A stretch of 36,099 bases of DNA from Treponema sp. (GCA_016293005.1 JAEDFA010000014.1:1-36099); one strand, 5' to 3'. Positions 1 to 7,693 are shown, numbered from the stretch's first letter. The notes: generated by a model not told the origin, from the sequence alone. Made by a program: numbers and translations.

Positions 1-37
1 TATTACCGTCATCGTTGACGAGAAGGCGGGGGAATAA
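1..37 (+). CDS. rplV: 50S ribosomal protein L22, C-terminal end only (partial)
   Basis: The first 37 bases read in frame 2 as ITVIVDEKAGE followed by TAA at 35-37. The ITVIV(D/E)E ending is typical of L22, and rplV directly precedes rpsC in the S10 operon, so this is its 3' end; the rest lies outside the window. Its last bases (AGGCGGGGG, 24-32) also serve as the ribosome-binding site of rpsC, whose GTG starts one base after the L22 stop, suggesting translational coupling. Confidence 0.85.
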   Translation, partial: ITVIVDEKAGE

Positions 38-38
38 A

Positions 39-797
39 GTGGGTCAGAAAGTTAGTCCAATTGGTTTGCGCTTAGGTGTAAACAAAACATGGCAGTCACG
101 TTGGTATGCAGATTTCCGTGAATATGCAGATTTAGTTCTTGAAGATATGAAAATCAGAAAGATGGTTTTAGGTCTTCCTGAGTGTAAAAACGCTGACATT
201 GCTGAAATAGAAATTATTCGTCATCCTCAGAGAGTTACTATTGTAATTCATACTGCAAAACCTGGTGTTATCATCGGTGTTAAGGGTGCAACAATCGAAA
301 AAATTAGCGGCGATATCCAGAAGCAGCTTACTAAAAAAGTTCAGATCAAAATTAAAGAAGTTAAACGCGCAGAAGTAAATGCAAGTTTAATTGCTCAGAA
401 TATTGGTCGACAGCTTCAGGGTCGTGGTGCATTTAAAAAGGTTATGAAACAGGCTGTAAGCAATGCAATGCGTGCTGGTGCACAAGGTGTTAAGGTTCGT
501 CTTAGTGGTCGTCTTGGCGGGGCAGATATGTCTCGTACAGAAGAACATAAAGAAGGCCGGGTACCGCTTCATACTCTTCGTGCTGATATTGATTACGGAA
601 CATTTGAAGCTCATACAACATACGGAAAAATCGGTATTAAAGTATGGGTTTATAATGGAATGAATTATGGCATTGAACAGAATGAAGATGCTGGTCAGCT
701 TGTTAGAAAACCTCGCAGAGATCGTCGTTCTAATGATAAGAACGAAGTTGCAGATAAGGCTGAAAAATCAGAACCTTCTGCAAAGGCAAGGAGTTAG
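39..797 (+). CDS. rpsC: 30S ribosomal protein S3
   Basis: S3 of the small-subunit head, at the mRNA entry channel. The 252-residue product begins GQKVSPIGLRLG, the canonical S3 start. I chose GTG at 39 over the upstream in-frame TTG at 15 because the extra eight codons lie inside rplV and AGGCGGGGG sits at 24-32. A KH domain is visible around residues 60-100 with GVIIGVKG, so the usual GxKG core has V at its variable position. The C-terminal S3 domain contains the SGRLGGADMSRTE block. The tail after about residue 220 is charged and lysine-rich. Its stop is two bases before rplP, whose SD (AAGGAG, 788-793) lies inside rpsC, so the pair is probably coupled. Confidence 0.97.
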   Translation: MGQKVSPIGLRLGVNKTWQSRWYADFREYADLVLEDMKIRKMVLGLPECKNADIAEIEIIRHPQRVTIVIHTAKPGVIIGVKGATIEKISGDIQKQLTKKVQIKIKEVKRAEVNASLIAQNIGRQLQGRGAFKKVMKQAVSNAMRAGAQGVKVRLSGRLGGADMSRTEEHKEGRVPLHTLRADIDYGTFEAHTTYGKIGIKVWVYNGMNYGIEQNEDAGQLVRKPRRDRRSNDKNEVADKAEKSEPSAKARS

Positions 798-799
798 TT

Positions 800-1219
800 A
801 TGCCACTGAGTCCTAAAAGAGTAATTCATCGAAAAGTACAGCGCGGAAGAGAAAAAGGCAATGCAACTAGAGACAATACAATCGATTTTGGAAATATTGC
901 TTTAGTAGCAATGGAACCGACTTGGTTGAGTGCACGAGTAATCGAAGCAGGTCGTGTTGCAATTAACCGCCGTCTCGACCGTAAAGGACAGGTTTGGATT
1001 CGTGTTTTCCCAGATAAACCGATTTCTAAAAAACCTGCAGAAGTTCGTATGGGTAAGGGTAAGGGTGCGCCTGAATCTTGGGCTGCCGTTATCAAACCTG
1101 GTATGATTCTTTTTGAAATTGCTGGTGTTGATTTGGATATTGCTACAAGAGCACTTGAACTTGCAGCAGATAAACTTCCAATCAGAACAAAAATCGCTTA
1201 TAAGCCAACAAAAGACTAA
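800..1219 (+). CDS. rplP: 50S ribosomal protein L16
   Basis: L16 contacts the A-site tRNA region and the peptidyl-transferase centre of the large subunit. The 139-residue product has the family's PKR start, a VWIRVFPDKPISKKPAEVRMGKGKG-type central segment (residues about 65-90, including the FPDKP and RMGKGKG motifs) and FEIAGVD near residue 115. Length is normal for bacterial L16. The ATG at 800 follows the rpsC stop by two bases and has an AAGGAG ribosome-binding site in the end of rpsC. It sits between rpsC and rpmC as in standard S10 operons. Confidence 0.97.
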   Translation: MPLSPKRVIHRKVQRGREKGNATRDNTIDFGNIALVAMEPTWLSARVIEAGRVAINRRLDRKGQVWIRVFPDKPISKKPAEVRMGKGKGAPESWAAVIKPGMILFEIAGVDLDIATRALELAADKLPIRTKIAYKPTKD

Positions 1220-1230
1220 GGAGGAATAAG

Positions 1231-1443
1231 ATGGCTGATTCAAAGAAAAAAACTGATAAAGAATTATCTTATTCTGAATTAGTTGCTAAACGCGATGAAC
1301 TTAAGAAAAAATACATGGATCTTCGTTTTAAAATGGTGATTTCTCATGTAGATAATCCAATGCAGAAACGGACAATGCGTCGTGAAATCGCACGCTTGAA
1401 TACGTTCATTCAGCAGAAAGAATCTGCTGGAGAAAACAAGTAG
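1231..1443 (+). CDS. rpmC: 50S ribosomal protein L29
   Basis: L29 lies near the polypeptide exit tunnel and helps form the docking site for trigger factor and SRP. The 70-residue product has the L29 pattern: a helical N-terminal stretch (ELSYSELVAKRDELKKKYMDLRFK) and a second helix with RTMRREIARLNTFIQQKE, equivalent to the family KxIARIxT motif. A GGAGG site at 1220-1224 precedes the ATG. The N-terminus carries a short lysine-rich extension (ADSKKKTDK). Gene order rplP-rpmC-rpsQ is canonical. Confidence 0.95.
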   Translation: MADSKKKTDKELSYSELVAKRDELKKKYMDLRFKMVISHVDNPMQKRTMRREIARLNTFIQQKESAGENK

Positions 1444-1453
1444 GAGCTGAACT

Positions 1454-1729
1454 GTGGAAGATAAAGCTGTTCAGACTGTAAAGCCAACAAAAAGATCTTT
1501 TATTGGTATTGTAACTAGTGATAAGATGGACAAATCTATCGTAGTATCAATTACAACAAAAAAGATGGATAGACTTTACAAGAAATACGTTACACGTACA
1601 AAAAAATATATGGCCCATGATGAAAAAAGTGAAGCAAAAATCGGCGACACTGTAAAAATCGTGGAATGTAAACCGTTCAGCAAAAATAAGTGCTGGCGAC
1701 TTGCAGAAATCATAGAACGCGCTAAATAA
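1454..1729 (+). CDS. rpsQ: 30S ribosomal protein S17
   Basis: S17 is a primary 16S rRNA-binding OB-fold protein. The 91-residue product contains the family features RSFIGIVTSDKMDKSIVV, a central KYMAHDE segment (often YxAHDE) and GDTVKIVECKPFSKNKCWRLAEIIE. The start is GTG at 1454, preceded by TAGGAG overlapping the rpmC stop; this fits the usual length plus about ten extra N-terminal residues. It is one of two GTG-started ribosomal genes here (with rpsC). Confidence 0.96.
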   Translation: MEDKAVQTVKPTKRSFIGIVTSDKMDKSIVVSITTKKMDRLYKKYVTRTKKYMAHDEKSEAKIGDTVKIVECKPFSKNKCWRLAEIIERAK

Positions 1730-1745
1730 GGCAGGGGTTAGGATT

Positions 1746-2114
1746 ATGATTCAGATGCAGTCTTGTATGACAGTTGCTGATAACTCCGGTGCGAAGATCG
1801 CTCAGTGCATTAAGGTACTAGGTGGAACTCACCGCCGATATGCCGGAATTGGCGACATTGTTGTTGTAGCAATTAAAGATGCTATTCCAACATCTACAAT
1901 TAAAAAAGGTGCTATTCAGAAGGCAGTAATCGTGCGTCAGGCAAAAGAATACCGCCGCCCAGATGGAACTTATATTCGATTTGATGATAACGCTTGTGTT
2001 ATTGTTGATGATAATAAAAATCCAAAGGGAAAACGCATTTTTGGACCTGTAGCTCGTGAGCTTCGTGATATGGATTTTATGAAAATCGTATCTCTTGCTC
2101 CAGAGGTTCTATAA
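1746..2114 (+). CDS. rplN: 50S ribosomal protein L14
   Basis: L14 forms intersubunit bridges and is the target of the silencing factor RsfS in many bacteria. The product is exactly 122 residues, the standard length. Motifs seen: MIQMQSCMTVADNSGAK at the start, GGTHRRYAGIGD, a TIKKGAIQKAVIVR strand, RPDGTYIRFDDNACVIVDD and GPVARELRD near the C-terminus. The ATG at 1746 begins the usual MIQ(M/Q) N-terminus. It is the first gene of the spc section. Confidence 0.97.
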   Translation: MIQMQSCMTVADNSGAKIAQCIKVLGGTHRRYAGIGDIVVVAIKDAIPTSTIKKGAIQKAVIVRQAKEYRRPDGTYIRFDDNACVIVDDNKNPKGKRIFGPVARELRDMDFMKIVSLAPEVL

Positions 2115-2126
2115 GGAGTTATTTAG

Positions 2127-2444
2127 ATGGAAAAGAAATTTAAAATCCGTAAAAATGACACTGTAGAAGTTATTGCAGGTAAAGATAAAGGAAAACGCGG
2201 AACAGTTCTTCGTGTCCTTTATAAAAAAGATGCAGTAATAGTATCTGGTGTAAACATTGTTAAAAAAGCAATGAAAAAACGCAGCGCTCAGGATCAAGGT
2301 GGAATTATTGAGATTGAGGCTCCGTTAAATATTTCAAATGTTGGTATCGTATGTAAAAAATGCGGTCGCCCGGTGAAAATTGGTTATAAAATGGACGGCG
2401 ATAAAAAAGTTCGCGTCTGCCGTAAATGTGGAGATATACTGTAA
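2127..2444 (+). CDS. rplX: 50S ribosomal protein L24 with C-terminal zinc-ribbon cysteines
   Basis: L24 is an assembly-initiating protein near the tunnel exit. The 105-residue product has the KOW motif at the N-terminus (KNDTVEVIAGKDKGKRGTVLRV), followed by a C-terminal CKKCG...CRKCG pair that could bind zinc, as in many Firmicute and spirochaete L24 proteins. An AAGGAG site overlaps the rplN stop. Its own stop TAA (2442-2444) overlaps the rplE ATG by one base, a TAATG arrangement favouring translational coupling. Confidence 0.96.
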   Translation: MEKKFKIRKNDTVEVIAGKDKGKRGTVLRVLYKKDAVIVSGVNIVKKAMKKRSAQDQGGIIEIEAPLNISNVGIVCKKCGRPVKIGYKMDGDKKVRVCRKCGDIL

Positions 2445-2995
2445 TGGCTAATTACGTACCTCGGCTTAAGAAAGTCTATAAAGACGAAATCGCTCCTGCA
2501 TTGAAAAAAGAATTTAATTATTCAACTCCAATGCAGATTCCTGCTATCAAAAAAGTTGTTGTTAGCATGGGTGTAGGCGAAGCTCTCACAAATAAGAAAC
2601 TTCTTGATGCTGCAGTTGCTGACTTGACACAGATAACAGGTCAGAAAGCGGTTAAGACAAGAGCAAAAAAGAGTATTGCTAACTTCAAACTTCGTGAGGG
2701 CAATGAAATTGGTGCAATGGTAACTTTGCGCGGTACAATTATGTATGAATTTTTGGATCGCTTGATTAACATTGCTTTGCCTCGTGTAAAGGATTTTCGT
2801 GGAATTAAAGCAACAGGTTTTGATGGTCACGGAAATTTTTCCCTTGGTATTACAGAACAGATTATTTTCCCAGAAATCGATTTTGATAAAATTACAAAAA
2901 TCGCTGGTATGAATATTACTGTTGTAACTAGTGCAAAGACAGATGCAGAGGCAAAAGCTTTGCTTACCAAGTTCAATATGCCATTCCGTAAGTAA
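2444..2995 (+). CDS. rplE: 50S ribosomal protein L5
   Basis: L5 is part of the 5S rRNA complex in the central protuberance. The 183-residue product starts MANYVPRLKKVYKDEIAPAL and contains the family blocks VVSMGVGEA, ITGQKAVKTRAKKSIANFKLREG (about residues 60-85), FRGIKATGFDGHGNFSLGITEQIIFPEI and an end resembling EAKALLTKFNMPFRK. The reading frame is open back to GTG at 2426, but that would add six residues inside rplX; the ATG at 2444 gives the standard N-terminus and overlaps the rplX stop by one base. Confidence 0.97.
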   Translation: MANYVPRLKKVYKDEIAPALKKEFNYSTPMQIPAIKKVVVSMGVGEALTNKKLLDAAVADLTQITGQKAVKTRAKKSIANFKLREGNEIGAMVTLRGTIMYEFLDRLINIALPRVKDFRGIKATGFDGHGNFSLGITEQIIFPEIDFDKITKIAGMNITVVTSAKTDAEAKALLTKFNMPFRK

Positions 2996-3006
2996 GTGAG
3001 GAGTCC

Positions 3007-3192
3007 ATGGCTAAGAAATCATTGATTATTAAAGCCGGCCGCAAACAGAAGTATGAAACACGACAGTATAATCGCTGTCAGCTTTGTGGTCGTCCGCGTG
3101 GATATTTGCGAAAATTTAAGATGTGTCGTCTTTGTTTCCGCAAATTAGCAGGTGAAGGCCTTTTGCCAGGCGTCACAAAATCTAGTTGGTAG
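3007..3192 (+). CDS. rpsZ: 30S ribosomal protein S14, type Z (zinc-binding)
   Basis: The short, zinc-binding form of S14 (61 residues against about 100 for the C-minus form). It shows CQLCGRPRG and CRLCFRKLA (C-x2-C ... C-x2-C), which coordinate one zinc ion, and the usual end LAGEGLLPGVTKSSW. It binds 16S rRNA in the small-subunit head. A GAGGAG sequence at 2999-3004 precedes the ATG. The C-plus form matches the zinc-ligand-rich S4, L24 and L36 in this cluster. Confidence 0.97.
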   Translation: MAKKSLIIKAGRKQKYETRQYNRCQLCGRPRGYLRKFKMCRLCFRKLAGEGLLPGVTKSSW

Positions 3193-3209
3193 AGTGGTAG
3201 GAGAATAAA

Positions 3210-3608
3210 ATGAGTGCATCAGATCCAGTAGCAGATATGCTTACAAAGGTTCGCAATGCGGCTATAGCCCGCCACGAAAAAGTTGATATTCCTGCTTCAA
3301 AATTGAAGCTAGAAATCATAAAAATTCTTAAAACTGAAGGTTATATTAAGAATTTCAAAAAGGTTCAGGAAGACGGACATTCAATTATCCGTATTTTCTT
3401 GAAGTATGATGATAATAATGAACCTGTAATTCACGGTGTAAAGAAAATTTCTACACCAGGTAGACGGGTTTATTCAGGTTACAAAGATCTTCCACGAGTT
3501 TATAACGGCTATGGAACGGTTATCGTATCAACATCTTCTGGTGTTACAACTGGTAAAAAAGCATCAGAAAAGATGGTTGGTGGCGAATTAGTTTGTACTA
3601 TCTGGTAG
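3210..3608 (+). CDS. rpsH: 30S ribosomal protein S8
   Basis: S8 is a central-domain 16S rRNA-binding protein and, in E. coli, the autogenous repressor of the spc operon. The 132-residue product begins SASDPVADMLTKVRNA and ends with the conserved STSSGVTTGKKASEKMVGGELVCTIW, including the ST(S/N)xG rRNA-binding loop. A GTAGGAG ribosome-binding site lies at about 3197-3203. Length is normal. Confidence 0.97.
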   Translation: MSASDPVADMLTKVRNAAIARHEKVDIPASKLKLEIIKILKTEGYIKNFKKVQEDGHSIIRIFLKYDDNNEPVIHGVKKISTPGRRVYSGYKDLPRVYNGYGTVIVSTSSGVTTGKKASEKMVGGELVCTIW

Positions 3609-3620
3609 TAGGAGGAAGAA

Positions 3621-4160
3621 ATGTCTAAAATTGGTAAACTTCCTGTTGCAGTTCCAGCTGGTGTAACAGTAACTTGTTCTGACGGTCTTGTTTCTGTAAA
3701 AGGTCCAAAAGGTGAACTTTCTCAGAAAATAAGCAATACAATTAAAGTAGAAGTAAAAGATGGTGAAGTAGTATTGACTACTTTAGATGATTCTAAACAG
3801 ACAAATGCTTTTCACGGTCTTTATCGTAACTTGATTCATAATATGGTAGTTGGAGTAACAACAGGTTTTTCTAAATCACTTGTTATTACTGGCGTAGGTT
3901 ATCGTGCTGAGGTTCAGGGTAAAATTCTTATGTTGAATCTTGGTTATTCAAACGATTTCTTTGCAACAATTCCAGACGGTCTTACAGTAACTGCTGATGC
4001 TCAGGGAAAAGTAACTGTTTCAGGTATTGACAAACAGCAGGTTGGAGAATTCTGTTCTCAGATTCGTAAATTAAGAAAACCGGAACCTTATAAAGGAAAA
4101 GGTGTTCGCTATGAAACTGAAGTTATCCGACGAAAAGTTGGTAAGACTGGTGTTAAATAA
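3621..4160 (+). CDS. rplF: 50S ribosomal protein L6
   Basis: L6 sits near the factor-binding stalk base of the large subunit. The 179-residue product is a normal-length L6: SKIGKLPVAVPAGV at the start, VSVKGPKGEL near residue 25, the NMVVGVTTGFSKSLVITGVGYRAEVQG segment around residues 80-105, and the C-terminal signature KPEPYKGKGVRYETEVIRRKVGKTG. An AGGAGG ribosome-binding site lies at about 3610-3615, straight after the rpsH stop. Confidence 0.97.
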   Translation: MSKIGKLPVAVPAGVTVTCSDGLVSVKGPKGELSQKISNTIKVEVKDGEVVLTTLDDSKQTNAFHGLYRNLIHNMVVGVTTGFSKSLVITGVGYRAEVQGKILMLNLGYSNDFFATIPDGLTVTADAQGKVTVSGIDKQQVGEFCSQIRKLRKPEPYKGKGVRYETEVIRRKVGKTGVK

Positions 4161-4171
4161 GGTGAAGTGCT

Positions 4172-4534
4172 ATGCTTAAAAAATTAAACGATAAAGACAG
4201 AAAACGCCTTCACAGAAAGATTCACATTCGTAAGAGTGTTTACGGTACTGCTGAACGCCCTAGAATGACTGTTACACGCAGTAACAAAAATCTTTCTATA
4301 CAGGCTATTAATGATGATGAGGGAATTACCCTTGCTTCAATTTCTACTTTGGAAAAAGATTTTGCTGCACTTAAACCAAATGTTGAAGGTGCTACAAAAC
4401 TCGGTGAAGCTTTTGGCGCTAGACTTAAAGATAAAAATATTACAACTGTAGTATTTGACCGAAACGGTTATCTTTATCATGGTGTTGTAAAAGCACTTGC
4501 TGATGGTACGAGAAGTGCCGGAATTGTATTCTAG
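4172..4534 (+). CDS. rplR: 50S ribosomal protein L18
   Basis: L18 mediates 5S rRNA attachment together with L5. The 120-residue product shows an N-terminal basic RNA-binding stretch (KDRKRLHRKIHIRKSVYGTAERPRMTVTRSNKNLSIQ), a VFDRNGYLYHGVVKALADGTRSAGIVF C-terminus and a GARLKDKNI segment, all typical of L18. A GGTGAAGTG sequence precedes the ATG, a weaker site than its neighbours have. Confidence 0.96.
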   Translation: MLKKLNDKDRKRLHRKIHIRKSVYGTAERPRMTVTRSNKNLSIQAINDDEGITLASISTLEKDFAALKPNVEGATKLGEAFGARLKDKNITTVVFDRNGYLYHGVVKALADGTRSAGIVF

Positions 4535-4543
4535 GAGTTACAA

Positions 4544-5050
4544 ATGGAACGCAAGAATTTTGAAAAAGAACCAAAAGAATTTGTTGAAAAACTCGTAACT
4601 CTTAACCGAAACAGTAAAACTGTAAAAGGTGGACGCCGAATGTCTTTTACTGCTTTGACAGTTGTAGGGGATAAAAAAGGTCGTGTAGGATACGGTTTTG
4701 GTAAGGCAAATGATGTATCAGAAGCTATTAAAAAGAGTGTTGAAAAGGCAAAAAGAAATCTTGTAAATGTACCTTTAAAAAATGGAACTATTCCGCATGA
4801 AATTATTGGAAAATACAAGAGTTCTTCAGTTCTTCTTAAACCTGCTTGTTCGGGTACTGGAATCATTGCTGGTGGTGCAGTACGAATTATTATGGACGCT
4901 GCAGGTGCTACTGATGTCCTTGCAAGATCTTTGGGTTCAAGAACTACAGTAAATGTTGTTCGTGCTACTTTTAATGCAATCGATAATTTGCTTGATGCAA
5001 AAAAGGTTGCAGCTGCAAGAGGAAAAACTCTTGATGAGTTGTGGGGGTAA
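4544..5050 (+). CDS. rpsE: 30S ribosomal protein S5
   Basis: S5 contributes to decoding fidelity at the back of the small subunit. The 168-residue product has an N-terminal double-stranded-RNA-binding-like domain (LVTLNRNSKTVKGGRRMSFTALTVVGD, GRVGYGFGKANDVSEAIKK) and the C-terminal domain with PACSGTGIIAGGAVRIIMDAAGATDVLARSLGS. The GGRRMSF loop, the region where spectinomycin-resistance changes occur in other bacteria, has a standard sequence. GGAG at 4533-4536 overlaps the rplR stop. Confidence 0.97.
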   Translation: MERKNFEKEPKEFVEKLVTLNRNSKTVKGGRRMSFTALTVVGDKKGRVGYGFGKANDVSEAIKKSVEKAKRNLVNVPLKNGTIPHEIIGKYKSSSVLLKPACSGTGIIAGGAVRIIMDAAGATDVLARSLGSRTTVNVVRATFNAIDNLLDAKKVAAARGKTLDELWG

Positions 5051-5053
5051 TCT

Positions 5054-5239
5054 ATGGCAAATAAAGTAAAGATTACGCTTGTACGAAGTACAATTGGACA
5101 GAAACCTTCTAAGGTTGCAACAGTTCGTTCTTTGGGATTAAAAAAGATTAATTCTTCTGTAATCCATGAAGAAAACGATGCAATTCGCGGAATGATTGCT
5201 TCTGTTGCTCATCTTGTAAAAGTTGAGGAGTCAAAATAA
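5054..5239 (+). CDS. rpmD: 50S ribosomal protein L30
   Basis: A 61-residue L30 of the short bacterial type: KVKITLVRSTIGQKPSKVATVRSLGLKKINSSVIHEENDAIRGMIASVAHLVKVEE. The RSxIGxxxxxxxTxRxLGLxKxxxxV pattern is diagnostic. The start follows the rpsE stop by three bases; its GTGGGGG-like purine site lies in the end of rpsE. The L30 stop overlaps the rplO ATG by one base (TAATG at 5237-5241), suggesting coupling. Confidence 0.96.
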   Translation: MANKVKITLVRSTIGQKPSKVATVRSLGLKKINSSVIHEENDAIRGMIASVAHLVKVEESK

Positions 5240-5715
5240 TGTCAGATTATAATCCAATACTCAGTGCTCCTAAAGGTGCTAATAAAAAACCAAAGCGCGT
5301 TGGAAGAGGTTCTTCATCAGGACTTGGAACAACAGCCGGAAAAGGTAATAAAGGTCAGCAGTCAAGATCAGGTGGAAAAACTTATGTTGGTTTTGAAGGC
5401 GGACAGATGCCTTTGTATCGTCGAATTGCTCGTAAAGGTTTTTCAAACTATCCGTTTAAAAAAGAATATGTTTGCATCAACCTTGGACAACTCGAAGCAA
5501 AATTTGCTGATGGTGAAACAGTAAATAAAGAATCCTTAATTAAAAAAGGATTCATTTCTGCAAAAACTGCTTCTCTTGTAAAAGTTTTGGCTAATGGTGA
5601 AATTACAAAGAAACTTACAATTGAAGTAGACAAAATTTCTGAATCAGCAAAAGCTAAGGTTGAAAAAGCAGGCGGTACAGTTACTGTTGTAAAATCTGCT
5701 GAAAAAGCTGAATAA
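5239..5715 (+). CDS. rplO: 50S ribosomal protein L15
   Basis: L15 is a late-assembly large-subunit protein with a long N-terminal extension. The 158-residue product has the glycine/lysine-rich N-terminus expected for L15 (KRVGRGSSSGLGTTAGKGNKGQQSRSGG, residues about 20-48), then FEGGQMPLYRRIARKGFSNYPFKKEY and a globular C-terminal part with VKVLANGEITKKLTIEVDKISESAKAKVEKAGG. ATG at 5239 overlaps the rpmD stop; GAGGAG lies at about 5225-5230. Confidence 0.97.
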   Translation: MSDYNPILSAPKGANKKPKRVGRGSSSGLGTTAGKGNKGQQSRSGGKTYVGFEGGQMPLYRRIARKGFSNYPFKKEYVCINLGQLEAKFADGETVNKESLIKKGFISAKTASLVKVLANGEITKKLTIEVDKISESAKAKVEKAGGTVTVVKSAEKAE

Positions 5716-5729
5716 GACTGGAGAAGAAC

Positions 5730-7064
5730 ATGGCAAGCAATCCAATTGTAAATATGTTTAAAGTAAAAGAACTAAGAAATCGTTTGCTGTTTACTATTTT
5801 TGTATTGGCAGTTTTCCGATTGGGAAGTGTTATTACAATTCCTGGTATTAATGCAAAGGCTTTGTTGGATTACTTTAATGGTTTGGCTGAAAACAATAAC
5901 AATGCATTTGCCAGTTACATTGATTTCTTTGTAGGTGGTGCGTTTTCACACTTTTCTGTTTTTATGTTAGGTGTAATGCCATTCATTTCAACACAGATTA
6001 TTATGCAGCTTGCTGTGATTATTTTTCCTTCTTTGAAAAGAGCAGTAAATGAAGATGGTGGACAGCGAAAACTTGCAAGATGGACAAGAATAGGAACTAT
6101 TTTTGTTTGTTTATTGCAAGCTTTGGCTGTTACTCAGTATGCTCGTGGAATTCCAAATTGTATTCCAAAAGATCCAAACTGGTCTTTTTATGCAATTATA
6201 ATTCTCACTGTAACTGCAGGTTCAATGACTACTGTTTGGTTAGGAGATCAGATTACTGCACACGGAATCGGTAATGGTGTTTCAATGCTCATCTTTGCCG
6301 GAATCGTTGCGCGACTTCCTAATGCAATTGTTGAACTTGTTGAAAAAGTACGGGGTGGTGAATTAAATCCAGTTTTCGTTATCATTGTATTGATAATGTT
6401 TGTTGTTTTAATTGGCCTTGTAATTTTTGAGGAATCAGGAGAACGAAAAATTCCTGTAAACTATGCAAAAAGAGTTGTCGGAAGAAAAATGTATGGCGGT
6501 CAAAGTACATATATTCCATTTAAGGTTAATCCTTCAAATGTAATTCCTTTGATTTTCGCATCATCTCTTTTGACTTTACCACTTCAGCTTATTTCAATGA
6601 TAGGACATGGCGAGAATCCTCCTCAGTGGATTGCAACTCTTACAAATAGACTTGCTCCTGACGGAATCTTGTATAATGTGTTGTTAGTTATTCTTATCGT
6701 TTTCTTTGCTTATTTCTATACTCAGGTTACCCTGAACCCAACGGAAATTGCAAAAAATATCCGTGAGAACGGCGGATCAATTCCGGGTGTTCGAACAGAT
6801 AAAACAGAAGAATACTTACAGAAAATTTTAAATAGACTGGTATTACCTGGTTCATTGTTCCTTGCTGCAATTGCAGTTATTCCTACAATTGTGCAGAATG
6901 CTTTCGGTTTCCCACAGGAAATCTCAATGTTAATGGGTGGAACATCTCTCATTATCTTGGTTGGCGTTGATTTGGATACAATGAGTCAAGTTGAAGCTCT
7001 TATGAAAATGCATCATCAGGAAGGACTTACGAAAAAGGGCAAAATTAGATCACGAAATTTATAG
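5730..7064 (+). CDS. secY: Preprotein translocase subunit SecY
   Basis: SecY is the central channel of the Sec translocon in the inner membrane. The 444-residue product has about ten hydrophobic segments, the start KVKELRNRLLFTIFVLAVFRLGSVITIPGI, the conserved PFISTQIIMQL(A), GNGVSMLIFAGI, the cytoplasmic loop with ERKIPVNYAKRVVGRKMYGGQSTYIPFKVNPSNVIPLIFA, and a C-terminal NPTEIAKNIRENGGSIPG loop that docks SecA or ribosomes. Length is typical. It closes the spc section; no adk, map or infA follow, and rpmJ comes next after a hairpin-containing gap of 124 bases. Confidence 0.97.
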   Translation: MASNPIVNMFKVKELRNRLLFTIFVLAVFRLGSVITIPGINAKALLDYFNGLAENNNNAFASYIDFFVGGAFSHFSVFMLGVMPFISTQIIMQLAVIIFPSLKRAVNEDGGQRKLARWTRIGTIFVCLLQALAVTQYARGIPNCIPKDPNWSFYAIIILTVTAGSMTTVWLGDQITAHGIGNGVSMLIFAGIVARLPNAIVELVEKVRGGELNPVFVIIVLIMFVVLIGLVIFEESGERKIPVNYAKRVVGRKMYGGQSTYIPFKVNPSNVIPLIFASSLLTLPLQLISMIGHGENPPQWIATLTNRLAPDGILYNVLLVILIVFFAYFYTQVTLNPTEIAKNIRENGGSIPGVRTDKTEEYLQKILNRLVLPGSLFLAAIAVIPTIVQNAFGFPQEISMLMGGTSLIILVGVDLDTMSQVEALMKMHHQEGLTKKGKIRSRNL

Positions 7065-7097
7065 AATTTTCGCGAATAAGTAGTAGAAAAAGATTGT

Positions 7098-7174
7098 GAA
7101 TATGTGATATTATTATTTTCACTGAATTGTCTCTCATTGCGAGGTGCTATAAGATTCAGTGAAAGTACATATTC
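7098..7174 (+). promoter_or_regulatory. Long two-part hairpin between secY and rpmJ
   Basis: An 11-base arm at 7117-7127 (TTTCACTGAAT) is exactly complementary to 7154-7164, with a 26-base loop. Outside it, GAATATGT at 7098-7105 is exactly complementary to 7167-7174, leaving a 11-base bulge on the 5' side and a 2-base bulge on the 3' side. The 3' end runs directly into the GGGGG ribosome-binding site of rpmJ. There is no T-run after the hairpin, so an ordinary intrinsic terminator is unlikely. An RNA-processing site or translational control element for rpmJ-rpsM fits better; that role is inference. Confidence 0.6.
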
Positions 7175-7188
7175 TCAGGGGGTCTTTT

Positions 7189-7302
7189 ATGAAAGTACGA
7201 ACCAGTGTAAAACCTATCTGTGATAAGTGTAAGGTTATAAAAAGAAACGGTATTATCCGTATTATTTGTGTAAACCCTAAACATAAGCAGAGACAGGGCT
7301 AA
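7189..7302 (+). CDS. rpmJ: 50S ribosomal protein L36 (zinc-binding form)
   Basis: A 37-residue ORF: KVRTSVKPICDKCKVIKRNG at the N-terminus, then IIRIICVNPKHKQRQG. The C-x2-C-x12-C-x4-H set of zinc ligands is that of the C-plus L36, and 37 residues is the standard length. GGGGG at about 7178-7182 supplies the ribosome-binding site. The gene sits between secY and rpsM, where rpmJ is expected, and starts 14 bases after the long hairpin at 7098-7174. Confidence 0.95.
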   Translation: MKVRTSVKPICDKCKVIKRNGIIRIICVNPKHKQRQG

Positions 7303-7312
7303 GGAGTAACAG

Positions 7313-7678
7313 ATGGCTCGAGTATCGGGAGTTGATATCCCTAATAAACACATAGGTATTGCATTGACATATATCTATGGAATTGGTCGTTCAGCAGCTA
7401 AAGCAATTTGTGAAGAAGCAAAAATTGACATTAATAAAATGGCAAATGATCTTACACAAGATGAACTTGCAAAACTGCGTGAAATAATTGATAAAAATTA
7501 TAAGGTAGAAGGTCGTCTCCGCACAGAAATCGGTCTTAACCTTAAGCGTTTGATGGACATTGGCTGCTATCGTGGTCTTAGACATCGAAAAGGTCTTCCA
7601 GTGCGAGGTCAGAGAACCCGTACGAATGCTCGTACTCGTAAGGGTAAAAAGAAGACTGTTGCTAATAAGAAGAAATAG
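7313..7678 (+). CDS. rpsM: 30S ribosomal protein S13
   Basis: S13 forms intersubunit bridges and contacts P-site tRNA. The 121-residue product begins ARVSGVDIPNKHIGIALTYIYGIGRSAAKAI, carries GCYRGLRHRKGLPVRGQRTRTNARTRKG and ends in the basic tail KKKTVANKKK. AGGAG lies at 7302-7306, directly behind the rpmJ stop. It begins the alpha-type section rpsM-rpsK-rpsD-rpoA-rplQ. Confidence 0.97.
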   Translation: MARVSGVDIPNKHIGIALTYIYGIGRSAAKAICEEAKIDINKMANDLTQDELAKLREIIDKNYKVEGRLRTEIGLNLKRLMDIGCYRGLRHRKGLPVRGQRTRTNARTRKGKKKTVANKKK

Positions 7679-7693
7679 AGGCGGAGGAAATTA

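Noticed and set aside
387..614. Minus-strand ORF inside rpsC, and similar overlapping frames inside rplP, rplX, rplE, rpsM, rpsK and tkt
   Set aside because: They are antisense or out-of-frame shadows of strongly identified ribosomal or enzyme genes, with no ribosome-binding sites and composition set by the real gene.
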